Shown here piece after piece: positions 23,955-32,071 of a stretch of DNA of 64,000 bases. The notes under the pieces were generated by a model. It was given only the letters and a program-made list of their open reading frames with translations, had not been told where the DNA came from and did no database searches. Position numbers and translations under genes: made by a program. This DNA is from Halalkalicoccus jeotgali B3 (GTDB taxonomy: Archaea > Halobacteriota > Halobacteria > Halobacteriales > Halalkalicoccaceae): contig NC_014297.1 of assembly GCF_000196895.1 (NCBI RefSeq), positions 1,432,119 through 1,496,118 of the forward strand. The letters run 5' to 3'. The stretch's first letter is position 1. Each line of letters begins with the position of its first letter.

Positions 23955-23980
23955 TCCCGAATCGAGTGGCCCAATCGAGC

Positions 23981-25156
23981 ATGGAGGACGTAACGATCAC
24001 GGACGTCGAGACGTACATCGTCGCGAACCCCTGGAAACCGTGGGTGTTCGTCGAACTCGAAACCGACGCGGGCGTCACCGGCCTCGCCGAGGCCACCACC
24101 CACGACAAGCCCCGTACCGTCGCCGCCGCCATCGAGGAGATGTCGAACTTCTTCGTCGGCAAAGACCCCTTCGACACCGAGGCGATCTGGCTGGAGATGT
24201 ACCGCGACGAGTGGTTCTCGAAGAACGTCATCAACACCACCGTCTGTTCGGCCGTCGACATGGCCTGCTGGGACATCAAAGGCAAGTTGCTGGAGACGCC
24301 GGTCTACGACCTGCTTGGCGGGCAGGTCCACGGCGACGAGCTCCGTGCGTACGCCAACGGCTGGTACACCGACACGCAGGGCGAGCCCGACGGGTTCGCC
24401 GAGGCCGCAGAGCGCGTCGTCGCCGATGGGTATGACGCGATGAAGTTCGATCCCTTCGGAACGGCGTGGCAGCACATGTCGAAAAAGGACGTCAATCACT
24501 CCGTCGACATCGTTCGGGCAGTCAGGGAAGCCGTCGGCCCGGACATCGACCTCCTGATCGAGTGTCACGGGCGCTTTTCGGCCGCTCAAGCGATCGACAT
24601 TGCGCGCAAGCTCGACGAGTTCGATCCCACCTGGTACGAAGAGCCCTGTCCGCCGGACTCGATCAACAGCCTCGCCGAGGTGGCCGACAAATCCCCGATT
24701 CCGGTCGCGACCGGCGAACGCCACATGACCAAACACGACTTCTTCGAACTCGTCACCCGCACGGACGTCGACGTCTTCCAGCCCGACCTGATGAACACCG
24801 GTGGTATTACCGAGGGCAAGAAGATCGCGGGCCTCGCGGAGGCCGACCACGTCAGCGTCGCCCCGCACAACCCACAGGGCCCGGTCGCGGGCGCGATCTA
24901 CTCGCATTTCTGTACTGCGACGCCGAACTTCCTGATCCAGGAGATGTTCCAGACCTACGACGTCGAGTGGGTCGACGACCTCCTGACCGAGCCCCTCGAA
25001 GTCGAGGACGGCTACGTGCAGGTACCGGAGGGTCCCGGCTTCGGCATCGACCTCGACCACGAGGTCGTCGAGGAACACGCCTACACTGAGGCAGGCGTCC
25101 ACACGATCAACCTCTTCGAGAAGGACTGGGAGAAGCGCGAAGTCGACATGCGATAA
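23981..25156 (+). CDS. Enolase-superfamily sugar-acid dehydratase (mandelate racemase type)
   Basis: 391 residues. It has a mandelate racemase/muconate lactonising fold: capping domain (1-120), then the barrel with 'DAMKFDPFGTAW' (Lys-x-Asp area), metal ligands in DLLIECHGRFS, YEEPCPP and ATGERHM, and a late His in SVAPHNPQGP. This pattern is that of galactonate/gluconate/xylonate dehydratases, which make 2-keto-3-deoxy sugar acids. The nearby gluconate-type permease fits gluconate or a related acid as substrate (inference). It starts at ATG 23981 under the palindrome. The precise sugar acid cannot be set from motifs. Confidence 0.87.
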   Translation: MEDVTITDVETYIVANPWKPWVFVELETDAGVTGLAEATTHDKPRTVAAAIEEMSNFFVGKDPFDTEAIWLEMYRDEWFSKNVINTTVCSAVDMACWDIKGKLLETPVYDLLGGQVHGDELRAYANGWYTDTQGEPDGFAEAAERVVADGYDAMKFDPFGTAWQHMSKKDVNHSVDIVRAVREAVGPDIDLLIECHGRFSAAQAIDIARKLDEFDPTWYEEPCPPDSINSLAEVADKSPIPVATGERHMTKHDFFELVTRTDVDVFQPDLMNTGGITEGKKIAGLAEADHVSVAPHNPQGPVAGAIYSHFCTATPNFLIQEMFQTYDVEWVDDLLTEPLEVEDGYVQVPEGPGFGIDLDHEVVEEHAYTEAGVHTINLFEKDWEKREVDMR

Positions 25157-25203
25157 CGCAGCGATCGCTCCGTTGACTTCCTGTTTTTCAGATACTAGCC
25201 CGA

Positions 25204-25217
25204 ATCGACCGGTCGAT
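25204..25217. repeat. 14-base perfect palindrome
   Basis: ATCGACCGGTCGAT equals its own reverse complement. It lies between the 3' ends of two convergent genes (25156 and 25290), so a promoter-operator role is unlikely; terminator or chance are possible. Confidence 0.3.
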
Positions 25218-25289
25218 AGCGAGGTTACGGTGGGCGTGGGTCGCTTGAAACCCGTTCGTGGGTGCAGAAGACGGCCCTCAGTGGGATTC

Positions 25290-25595
25290 CTACCGGCCCC
25301 CAACAATGAGATCGGGTGCGAAGACGACGATTGCCAGCATGGACAACAACACGAGAACCGCTATGACACGCAGTAGACCGGCCGCTCGCCATCGGCCCGC
25401 CAGAAGGGACTCGGCAATACCCGACAGAACGGTCCCAACGACCATGAACAACAACCAACTGGCCGATGAGAACCCACCGGCCGCCCCGTTATAGACGTAG
25501 AGGATCGAAAAGAAGAGCGCGCTCGTGAACATCACTGCTGCATGGCGGCGGCCCGATGGCTCACTCACTATCGCTTCGCGGACTGTGGAGGACAT
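25290..25595 (-). CDS. Three-helix membrane protein, hypothetical
   Basis: 101 residues. A short polar N-terminus (MSSTVREAIVSEPSGRRHAA) is followed by hydrophobic segments at about 21-42, 45-65 and 76-98. No motif was recognised. An upstream in-frame ATG (25622) would add nine residues, but the Met at 25595 gives the better start. It sits between the sugar-acid dehydratase and the permease; a functional link is only by position. Confidence 0.55.
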   Translation of the reverse strand: MSSTVREAIVSEPSGRRHAAVMFTSALFFSILYVYNGAAGGFSSASWLLFMVVGTVLSGIAESLLAGRWRAAGLLRVIAVLVLLSMLAIVVFAPDLIVGGR

Positions 25596-25893
25596 TGAAC
25601 GAATACTCCTTTCAGAGAACAAGTAGATTATGGCTATCAGATCTTTTCTACTCTGTTGGGCACCCCAGCCGCTACAAAAGAATCAGGAACTAGAGTCAAA
25701 GAAGCGAGTATTCGCACTGACCCCTGTTTTAGAAAGAATAGTCAATAAATTTATATTATCATTACAATCGCTTAGGCGCGGTTCGTTCACTTCGTACGAA
25801 TTCTCGACTATTTTCTCAGAGGAGTGTCGGACAATCGGGATCACAACCGAGCCGAAGAATCGTAAAGCCGCTTATAGGCGAATTTCGACCTAC
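25596..25893. other. AT-rich region with an atypical open frame (possible gene remnant)
   Basis: About 298 bases with much lower GC than the surroundings. On the plus strand, from ATG 25630, the frame is open and reads as a plausible helical, basic peptide (includes LTPVLERIVNKFILSLQSL and FSTIFSEECRTIGI), then runs into the antisense of the permease gene, where it loses sense. Codon use is AT-rich at third positions, unlike the neighbours. It may be the 5' part of a foreign gene cut short, or non-coding DNA. Confidence 0.3.
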
Positions 25894-27294
25894 TTAGGCA
25901 AGCGGCAGCACCGTCGAGATGACCAGCGTCGCCAGCAGACCGACGACCCCGATCAGGATCGTCGCCACCGTCCACGTTTTAAGGGTTTCCGCCTGCGTGA
26001 GCCCCCCGATCTCCTTGACGATCCAGAAGCCCGAATCGTTGTACCACGAGCAGAAGGTAGCGCCCGCGCCGATCACCATGACGAGATAGGCCGTGTTGAC
26101 CGTCAGTTGGCCGGTAAAGGGTGCGACGATGCCGGCCGTAGTGACGATCGCGACCGTCGCCGACCCCTGGACGAGGCGCACGCCGGCGGCGATCACCCAC
26201 GCGGTCACGAGCAGCCCGAACCCGATGTTCTCTAGCCCGCTCGCGATGTACTCGCCCGCGCCCGCCGCAGCCAGCATCGCCCCGAATGCACCACCGGCGG
26301 CGGTGATCGCGGCGATGTTTCCACCGCTTTTGAGCGCCTCCGTGAGTTCGTCAGAGAAGGTCTCCTCGGTGAGGTCGCTCATCCGGTAGAACGTAAACGC
26401 CGCCGCCAGCGCGGCGATCGTCAGCGAGAAGTTCGGATCGCCGAAAAAGCCCGTGATACTTGCGGCCCCGCTCTCCTCACCGAGGTACGTCTCGACGCCC
26501 GTATTCGCGGCCACGAGCAGGACCGCGAGCAGGATCGGAAGCAGCGACTCGAACAGCCCCGGAAGGGCGCTGGTCGGCCTGCTGACCTTCTCTTCGAGTT
26601 CCTCGACGTCGGTCCCCATCGCATCGCGCAGCGGGATGTCGAGCCGGCGATTGATGAAGTGCCCGTAGCCGAGCCCGGCGACGAGCGCGGTCGGGAGCCC
26701 GACCAGAATCCCGACGAGGATCGTCGTCCCGAGGTTGGCACCGACCTCGGCGGCCGCCAGCAGCGGGCCGGGCGTCGGCGGAACGAACCCGTGGGTGGTC
26801 GCACCGGCCACGCCCATGGCGACGATAAACAGCGTGTAGTCCCCGCCCGTCCGGGAACGGGCAGCCCGCGCCAGCGGCGCGAGCAGGTAAAAGACGTTGT
26901 CGAAAAACACCGGGATCGCGATCACGAAACTGCTCCCGAACAGCGAGATTTCGGATCGGCCCTCCCCGAACAATGAATTGAACCCGCGGACGATGCGATC
27001 AGCGGCCCCGCTTTCGATCATCGACTTGCCGATGACCGCCGCCATCAGGATCGGGATCCCGATCCCGGCCATGTTGTTCCCGAACGCTGTGGCGAACTCG
27101 GCGGGCACCTCGCCGAAGACGATCTGTGGTGTGACGATTCCGACGACCAGCCCCGAGACGACCAGCGCGATAAACGGGGGCAAGTCGAAGACGATCAACA
27201 TGATGATGATCGCTACGATTCCTGCCAGGAGCGAAACGAGGGGCCCCTGCCCACCTAACTGCAGTACGGTAGCGTCGAACATTCCGTTTGCCAT
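25894..27294 (-). CDS. GntP-family gluconate/sugar-acid permease
   Basis: 466 residues with about 12-13 hydrophobic segments. Family motifs of the gluconate:H+ symporters are present: 'PPFIALVVSGLVVGIVT', 'GIGIPILMAAVIGKSMIESGAADRIV', FVIAIPVFFDNVFYLLAPLA, GVAGATTHGFVPPTPGPL and 'VRLVQGSATVAIVTTAGIVAP'. It imports gluconate or related acids. The Met at 27294 was chosen because a TATA box lies the right distance upstream; an in-frame start 26 codons earlier would add a hydrophobic stretch. The dehydratase at 23981 could process the imported acid. Confidence 0.9.
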   Translation of the reverse strand: MANGMFDATVLQLGGQGPLVSLLAGIVAIIIMLIVFDLPPFIALVVSGLVVGIVTPQIVFGEVPAEFATAFGNNMAGIGIPILMAAVIGKSMIESGAADRIVRGFNSLFGEGRSEISLFGSSFVIAIPVFFDNVFYLLAPLARAARSRTGGDYTLFIVAMGVAGATTHGFVPPTPGPLLAAAEVGANLGTTILVGILVGLPTALVAGLGYGHFINRRLDIPLRDAMGTDVEELEEKVSRPTSALPGLFESLLPILLAVLLVAANTGVETYLGEESGAASITGFFGDPNFSLTIAALAAAFTFYRMSDLTEETFSDELTEALKSGGNIAAITAAGGAFGAMLAAAGAGEYIASGLENIGFGLLVTAWVIAAGVRLVQGSATVAIVTTAGIVAPFTGQLTVNTAYLVMVIGAGATFCSWYNDSGFWIVKEIGGLTQAETLKTWTVATILIGVVGLLATLVISTVLPLA

Positions 27295-27304
27295 CACGGA
27301 TAAG

Positions 27305-27318
27305 GGGTATTTAATAAT
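27305..27318 (-). promoter_or_regulatory. TATA region of the permease gene
   Basis: On the minus strand AATTATTAAATACC lies about 12-25 bases before the ATG at 27294. The A/T core is centred near 22 upstream, compatible with a very short or absent leader. Confidence 0.4.
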
Positions 27319-27361
27319 TATCAATATCCAGCTGGCCGATGTATCGGCCGCCGTCAGTAGG

Positions 27362-27368
27362 TTTATAG
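27362..27368 (+). promoter_or_regulatory. TATA box of the FAD-dependent protein gene
   Basis: TTTATAG is 24-30 bases before the ATG at 27392, giving a leaderless mRNA. Confidence 0.5.
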
Positions 27369-27391
27369 TCAAACTCCCCGTTCGCTATCAC

Positions 27392-27982
27392 ATGACGGAC
27401 GTAGCGATCGTCGGCGGCGGTCCGGCCGGACTGAGCGCGGCCCTGTTCACCGCGAAAAACGGGCTCGATACCGTCGTCTTCGACACTGACGGGACGTGGA
27501 TGCACAAGGCCCACCTGTTCAACTACCTCGGGATCGGCTCGGTCGACGGCAGCGCGTTCATGGCGACCGCCCGCCAGCAGGTCGACGATTTCGGGGTCGA
27601 CCGCAAGCAAGGCGAGGAAGTCACAGGCGTCGAGGCCGCCGACGGCGGGTTCTCGATCACGACCGACGACGGGGAGTACGAGGCCGAGTACGTGATCCTC
27701 GCGACCGGCGCGAACCGCGACCTCGCCGAGGACCTCGACTGTGAGTTCACCGACGAGGGCGTCGTCGACGTGGACGTCTCGATGGAAACGAGCGTCGAGG
27801 ACGCCTACGCGACGGGCGCGATGGGGCGGACGGAGGAGTGGCAGGCGGTCATCTCGGCGGGCGATGGCGCGGCCGCCGCACTCGACATCCTCTCCAAGGA
27901 GAAGGGCGAACACTACCACGACTTCGACGTCCCCGCCGACGCCGAGGAGACCTTCGGCGCGATGGTCGACGCGAGCGAGTAA
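27392..27982 (+). CDS. Short FAD/NAD(P)-binding protein, thioredoxin-reductase-like
   Basis: 196 residues. It has the N-terminal FAD motif GGGPAGLSAALFTAKNG and the later ATGA motif (YVILATGANRD), with a C-terminal 'EDAYATGAMGRTEEWQAVISAGDGAAAALDIL', as in thioredoxin reductases. It is much shorter than thioredoxin reductase (about 320) because the NADPH domain with its CxxC is missing. Such minimal flavoproteins are common in haloarchaea, with unknown partner. The end is adjacent to the convergent membrane protein gene, with no gap. Confidence 0.85.
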   Translation: MTDVAIVGGGPAGLSAALFTAKNGLDTVVFDTDGTWMHKAHLFNYLGIGSVDGSAFMATARQQVDDFGVDRKQGEEVTGVEAADGGFSITTDDGEYEAEYVILATGANRDLAEDLDCEFTDEGVVDVDVSMETSVEDAYATGAMGRTEEWQAVISAGDGAAAALDILSKEKGEHYHDFDVPADAEETFGAMVDASE

Positions 27983-28342
27983 TCAGACCCCCGGGATTCC
28001 GACCGCCGAGGCCGAAACCAGCCCCCCGATCGCGAGCGCGTAGAGCACGGCCCCGGCGACGAGCCACGCGACGACCCCGATCAGAGCCGCCGTGCCCCAC
28101 CCGCCCGAGTGTCTGAGGTTGATGACGCCGACCCACGCCAGAAGCGCCAACAGCGCGCCCACCAGCGGGAGCCATCCGAGAAAGAAACTCACGAGACCCC
28201 ACGCGAGCGCGCCGGCCAGCGCGGTCAACGTCGCTCCCCCGAAGCCGATCGCCTCGTTCGTCGCGAGACTGACCCCGACGTAGATCCCTAGACTCCCGAC
28301 CAGCAAACTGATCAGGAACACGATCACGGTATCGAGTACCAT
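27983..28342 (-). CDS. Four-helix membrane protein, hypothetical
   Basis: 119 residues with hydrophobic segments at about 4-25, 35-58, 60-74 and 83-107. There are few polar residues and no recognised motif. Its stop begins directly after the stop of the convergent flavoprotein gene. It resembles the small Gly/Ala/Leu-rich membrane proteins common in haloarchaea. The function is unknown. Confidence 0.6.
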   Translation of the reverse strand: MVLDTVIVFLISLLVGSLGIYVGVSLATNEAIGFGGATLTALAGALAWGLVSFFLGWLPLVGALLALLAWVGVINLRHSGGWGTAALIGVVAWLVAGAVLYALAIGGLVSASAVGIPGV

Positions 28343-28396
28343 ACCCGTACTCCGATCGGCTCGTTGATAAGAACGCTGCCTGCTGTCTCCGACCGC

Positions 28397-29134
28397 TTAG
28401 GTGTCGATGGGTTCGTAAGCCGTCTCGCAGGGCGGGCCGTCGGCGAACCGGTACTCGGTAGTGCCGTCCGCGTTCACGCGGATCAGCGACGAGGAGCGCG
28501 TGCCGTACTCGTCGGCGTGAACACAGAAGGTGTACTCGTGGTCTTGCAGCACAGCAACCGCCCGCTCGTGCCACTCGCGGGGGCGCTCGCCGGGGTCGGG
28601 CCGGAGCACCTCGCGTGCCCGCCGGGCGCTTTCTGCCTGTCGTTCCGCGAACTCGGCCCGTTCAGCGGGGATTTCGAAGTCGCCGTCGGCGCCGACGTTG
28701 ACGACGACGTGAACGCCGGGATCGAAGTTCCTGACGCGAAGCCCGCCGTTCCACTCCAGCAAGATCGCGGCGTTCGCGTCGATCAGCGCGAGGTTGAACC
28801 CGTCGTACTCGAACTCTCTCACTGAATGCTCGACGAACCGGGCGGCGTCCTCCGCCGATTCTCGTTCGAGCGCCTCGCCGACCAGCAGGCCACGGGAGCG
28901 CTCGGCGGCCAGTTCGGTATCCAGCCACCGGTTCGTAACGACGGCGGCCACCCCGTGTTCGTTGGAGCCGATCCACGTCCCGCCGGCCTCCTCGTCCCAC
29001 GGGGCGACGATTCGTGGGGTTTCGCTGTACAGACCCGGTGGGTGGGAGGGCCGGCCGAGCGCTTCGTCCCTGTTCGCCGCGATCAGTACGGGGGCGTCCT
29101 CGAAGACCTGCCACGCGAAGATGAGCGTACACAC
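28397..29134 (-). CDS. NRDE (TANGO2-like) family protein
   Basis: 245 residues starting at GTG. The N-terminal Cys2 (MCTLIFAW) and the motif AANRDEAL, which names the family, are both present, together with APWDEEAGGTWIGSNEHGVAAVVTNR. The fold is that of an Ntn-type hydrolase with Cys2 as candidate nucleophile. TANGO2 proteins are linked to haem handling and lipid metabolism in eukaryotes; the archaeal role is open. It lies 3 bases downstream of the aIF1-like gene on the same strand, so the two are probably co-transcribed. Confidence 0.88.
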   Translation of the reverse strand: MCTLIFAWQVFEDAPVLIAANRDEALGRPSHPPGLYSETPRIVAPWDEEAGGTWIGSNEHGVAAVVTNRWLDTELAAERSRGLLVGEALERESAEDAARFVEHSVREFEYDGFNLALIDANAAILLEWNGGLRVRNFDPGVHVVVNVGADGDFEIPAERAEFAERQAESARRAREVLRPDPGERPREWHERAVAVLQDHEYTFCVHADEYGTRSSSLIRVNADGTTEYRFADGPPCETAYEPIDT

Positions 29135-29137
29135 GCG

Positions 29138-29446
29138 TTAGGCCACCTCGAACCCGCGCTCGCGCAGCAGGTCGGGAACGCGTTTCGCGTGCTCGCCCTG
29201 TAGTTCGATCCGGTCGTCCTCGACGGTTCCCCCGACGGCGAGCGCGCGCTTGAGCTGGGAGGCGAGTTCCGTCAGATCGACCGCTTTCGGATCCAATCCC
29301 TCGACGAGCGTCATCGGCTTGCCGTAGCGCCGGGACTCGACACGGACCGTCGCGCGCTGATCGGCCCGCGCCAGATCGTCGTCGATCCCCAGTTCGTCCG
29401 GGAGCCCCGAGACCGAGCCCAGTCCGTCGTCGTTGTCGTCGGCCAT
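29138..29446 (-). CDS. SUI1/eIF1-family translation factor (aIF1)
   Basis: 102 residues. An acidic N-terminus (ADDNDDGLGSVSGLPDELGID) precedes the SUI1 fold: 'VRVESRRYGKPMTLVEGLD', 'LTELASQLKRALAVGGTVEDDRIELQGEHAKRVPDLLRERGF', including the conserved K-x-x-A-x-G-G-x motif. It binds the small ribosomal subunit and helps select the start codon. It is first in a probable two-gene transcript with the NRDE gene. Confidence 0.92.
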   Translation of the reverse strand: MADDNDDGLGSVSGLPDELGIDDDLARADQRATVRVESRRYGKPMTLVEGLDPKAVDLTELASQLKRALAVGGTVEDDRIELQGEHAKRVPDLLRERGFEVA

Positions 29447-29517
29447 AGCTCCGATAGGGACTCGGGAGGCATAGCCCTGTGGCCACGTTTACCCGTCGTG
29501 ACCTCCTACGCCGAGCC

Positions 29518-31647
29518 ATGAACACAGACCGGAACCGGCTCGACGAGGAGGCGAGCCCGTATCTCCGACAGCACGCCGACAACCCGGTGAACTGGCAGCC
29601 CTGGGACGACGCGGCCCTCGCGGAGGCCGAGGAGCGCGACGTGCCGATCTTCCTCTCGGTGGGGTACTCGGCGTGTCACTGGTGTCACGTCATGGAAGAG
29701 GAGAGCTTCGAGGACGAAGACATAGCGAAGCAGCTCAACGAGAACTTCGTCCCGATCAAAGTCGATCGGGAAGAACGGCCGGATCTCGACAGCATCTACC
29801 AGACGATCTGCCAGCTGGTCACCCGCAGGGGAGGGTGGCCTCTCTCCGTATGGCTCACCCCCGACGGCCGGCCCTTCTACGTCGGGACGTACTTCCCACG
29901 GGAATCGCGCCGTGGGACGCCGGGCTTTGGCGACCTCCTCGGAAACCTCGCCGAGAGCTGGGAGGGGGACCGCGAGGAAATCGAGAACCGCGCCGATCAA
30001 TGGACCCGGGCGATCACGGACCAACTGGAGGAGGTTCCTGAGGCGGGCGAGCGCCCCGAAGGGGTCCTGATCGAGGCCGCGGACGCCGCCCTCCGGGGTG
30101 CGGATCGCGAACACGGTGGGTTCGGCCAAAACGGCCCGAAGTTCCCCCAGACCGCCCGATTGGAAGTACTCCTCCGAGCGTACGACCGCACGGGGCGCGG
30201 GCCGTACGACGAGGTCGTTCGCGAGACACTCGACGCGATGGGTAGTAGAGGAATGTACGACCAGCTCGGCGGCGGCTTTCACCGGTATGCGACCGACCGC
30301 GAGTGGGTCGTCCCGCACTTCGAGAAGATGCTCTACGACAACGCCGAGCTTCCCCGGAGCTACCTCGCGGGCTACCGGGTCACCGGCCAGGAGCGGTACG
30401 CACGGATCGTCCGCGAGACGCTCGCGTTCGTCGAGCGCGAACTCGGGCATCCTGACGGCGGGTTTTACAGCACGCTCGACGCCCAGAGCGAGGACCCCGA
30501 AACGGGCGAGCGCGAGGAGGGTGCGTTCTACGTCTGGACGCCCGCGGCGGTCGAGGAAGTCCTCGACGAGGAGCGCGCGGCGCTGTTCTGCGAGCGGTAC
30601 GGCGTCGACAAGCGGGGGAACTTCGAGGGGAAAACGGTGCTGACGCTCGCCCGGAGCGTGGGGTCGCTGGCCGAGGAGTACGGGCTCGATGAGGACGAGG
30701 TCGAAGACCGGCTGGTCGAGGCCGAGCGGAGGCTGTTCGAGGCCCGCGAGGAACGCCCGCGACCGCGCCGCGACGAGAAGGTGCTCGCGGGCTGGAACGG
30801 CCTGATGATCTCGTCGTTCGCGGAGGCCGGGCTAACACTGGACGGCTCATACGCGAAGCGAGCCGCCGAGGCGCTCGAATTCGTTCGCGAACAGCTCTGG
30901 GACACGGAGGGAAAGCGGCTCTCGCGGCGTTTCAAGGACCGAGAGGTGAAGATCGACGGCTATCTCGAGGACTACGCATTCCTCGCACGCGGCGCGTTCG
31001 ATACGTACCAGGCCACCGGCGACGTCGAACACCTGAAGTTCGCCCTCGATCTGGCGCGGGCGATCGAGCGGGAGTTCTGGGACGAGGAGCGCGAAACGCT
31101 GTACTTCACGCCCGAGGCGGGCGAGGAGCTCGTCGCCCGGCCCCAGGAGTTGAACGACCAGTCGACGCCGTCGAGTCTGGGCGTCGCCTGTGACGTGTTG
31201 CTGTCGCTGTCGCAGTTCGCCGACGCCGATTTCGAGGGGATCGTCGAGCGGGTGCTCGCCAGACACGGCGACCGGATCCGAGGGAACCCGCTCGAACACG
31301 CGACGCTCGCGCTGGTCGCCGACCGCTTCGAGAACGGCTCGCTCGAGGTGACGGTCGCCGCTGATGTGCTTCCGACGGAGTGGCGCGAACGGCTGGGCGA
31401 AGCGTACCTCCCGGGGCGGGTCCTCGCGCGACGGCCGCCGACCGAGGAGGGCTTGGAAGGGTGGCTCGACGAACTCGGGCTGGAAGAAGCGCCACCGATC
31501 TGGGCGGATCGCGAGGCCCGCGAGGGCGAGGCGACCGCCTACGTCTGTCGCTCGTTTACCTGCTCGCCGCCGGTCACGGATATCGAGGAGGCCCTGGAGT
31601 GGGCCGACGAGCTCGATCCGGCGACCCCAACAGCGGAGTCGAGTTAG
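29518..31647 (+). CDS. DUF255 thioredoxin-like protein with six-hairpin glycosidase-like domain (YyaL/SPATA20 family)
   Basis: 709 residues, full length. The N-terminal thioredoxin-like domain has CHWCH at 53-57 and the family block 'NPVNWQPWDDAALAEAEERDVPIFLSVGYSACHWCH'. The rest is an alpha/alpha toroid ('PHFEKMLYDNAEL', 'WNGLMISSFAEAGL', 'LARPQELNDQSTPS'-like block). The family is widespread but the reaction is unproven. ATG 29518 was chosen as the first residue of the conserved start (MNTDRNRL). The stop overlaps that of the convergent thioredoxin gene by 4 bases (TTAG). Confidence 0.92.
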   Translation: MNTDRNRLDEEASPYLRQHADNPVNWQPWDDAALAEAEERDVPIFLSVGYSACHWCHVMEEESFEDEDIAKQLNENFVPIKVDREERPDLDSIYQTICQLVTRRGGWPLSVWLTPDGRPFYVGTYFPRESRRGTPGFGDLLGNLAESWEGDREEIENRADQWTRAITDQLEEVPEAGERPEGVLIEAADAALRGADREHGGFGQNGPKFPQTARLEVLLRAYDRTGRGPYDEVVRETLDAMGSRGMYDQLGGGFHRYATDREWVVPHFEKMLYDNAELPRSYLAGYRVTGQERYARIVRETLAFVERELGHPDGGFYSTLDAQSEDPETGEREEGAFYVWTPAAVEEVLDEERAALFCERYGVDKRGNFEGKTVLTLARSVGSLAEEYGLDEDEVEDRLVEAERRLFEAREERPRPRRDEKVLAGWNGLMISSFAEAGLTLDGSYAKRAAEALEFVREQLWDTEGKRLSRRFKDREVKIDGYLEDYAFLARGAFDTYQATGDVEHLKFALDLARAIEREFWDEERETLYFTPEAGEELVARPQELNDQSTPSSLGVACDVLLSLSQFADADFEGIVERVLARHGDRIRGNPLEHATLALVADRFENGSLEVTVAADVLPTEWRERLGEAYLPGRVLARRPPTEEGLEGWLDELGLEEAPPIWADREAREGEATAYVCRSFTCSPPVTDIEEALEWADELDPATPTAESS

Positions 31648-32033
31648 GCCGAGGCTTCGAGCTCGCGGAGCTGTTCTGCGAGATACGAGATGGCGGGGAT
31701 CGGCTCGCTCTCGACGAACCGGGCGACCTCCTCGCCCTCGCGCTCGACGATCACCGTCGGGATGAGTTCGATCCCGTACGCTTCGACCAGTTCGCCCTCC
31801 TTCGAGCCGTCGTCGAGCTTCTCGACGGGGTACTCGTGGATCTGCTCGTCGGGAATACCGGCGGCATCGATGGCGGCACCCAGATCGGGCAGGACGGCCC
31901 GGCAGTCGCCACACCAGTCCCCGCCCCAGACGCGGACGGTGAGATCGTCGGCGTGTCGTTCGAAGGGGGCGAGTTCGCGTTCGTGCGCATTGGGATCCCA
32001 CGCGGGGTTCGGGCGCATCGTTTCGAGGCTCAT
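31644..32033 (-). CDS. Thioredoxin-family protein
   Basis: 129 residues. The redox site is Cys41-Gly-Asp-Cys44 (GGDWCGDCRAVLPDL), with cis-Pro in ELIPTVIVER. A short helical N-terminus precedes the fold (ERELAPFERHADD). The CGDC site is close to that of thioredoxins that act as general disulfide reductases. The convergent DUF255 gene shares the overlapping stop, which is notable because both are thioredoxin-like, but the opposed direction means they are not one operon. Confidence 0.87.
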   Translation of the reverse strand: MSLETMRPNPAWDPNAHERELAPFERHADDLTVRVWGGDWCGDCRAVLPDLGAAIDAAGIPDEQIHEYPVEKLDDGSKEGELVEAYGIELIPTVIVEREGEEVARFVESEPIPAISYLAEQLRELEASA

Positions 32034-32071
32034 GGCCGGGCGTTCGGGGTCGAGTATCTTAACGGGTGGGT

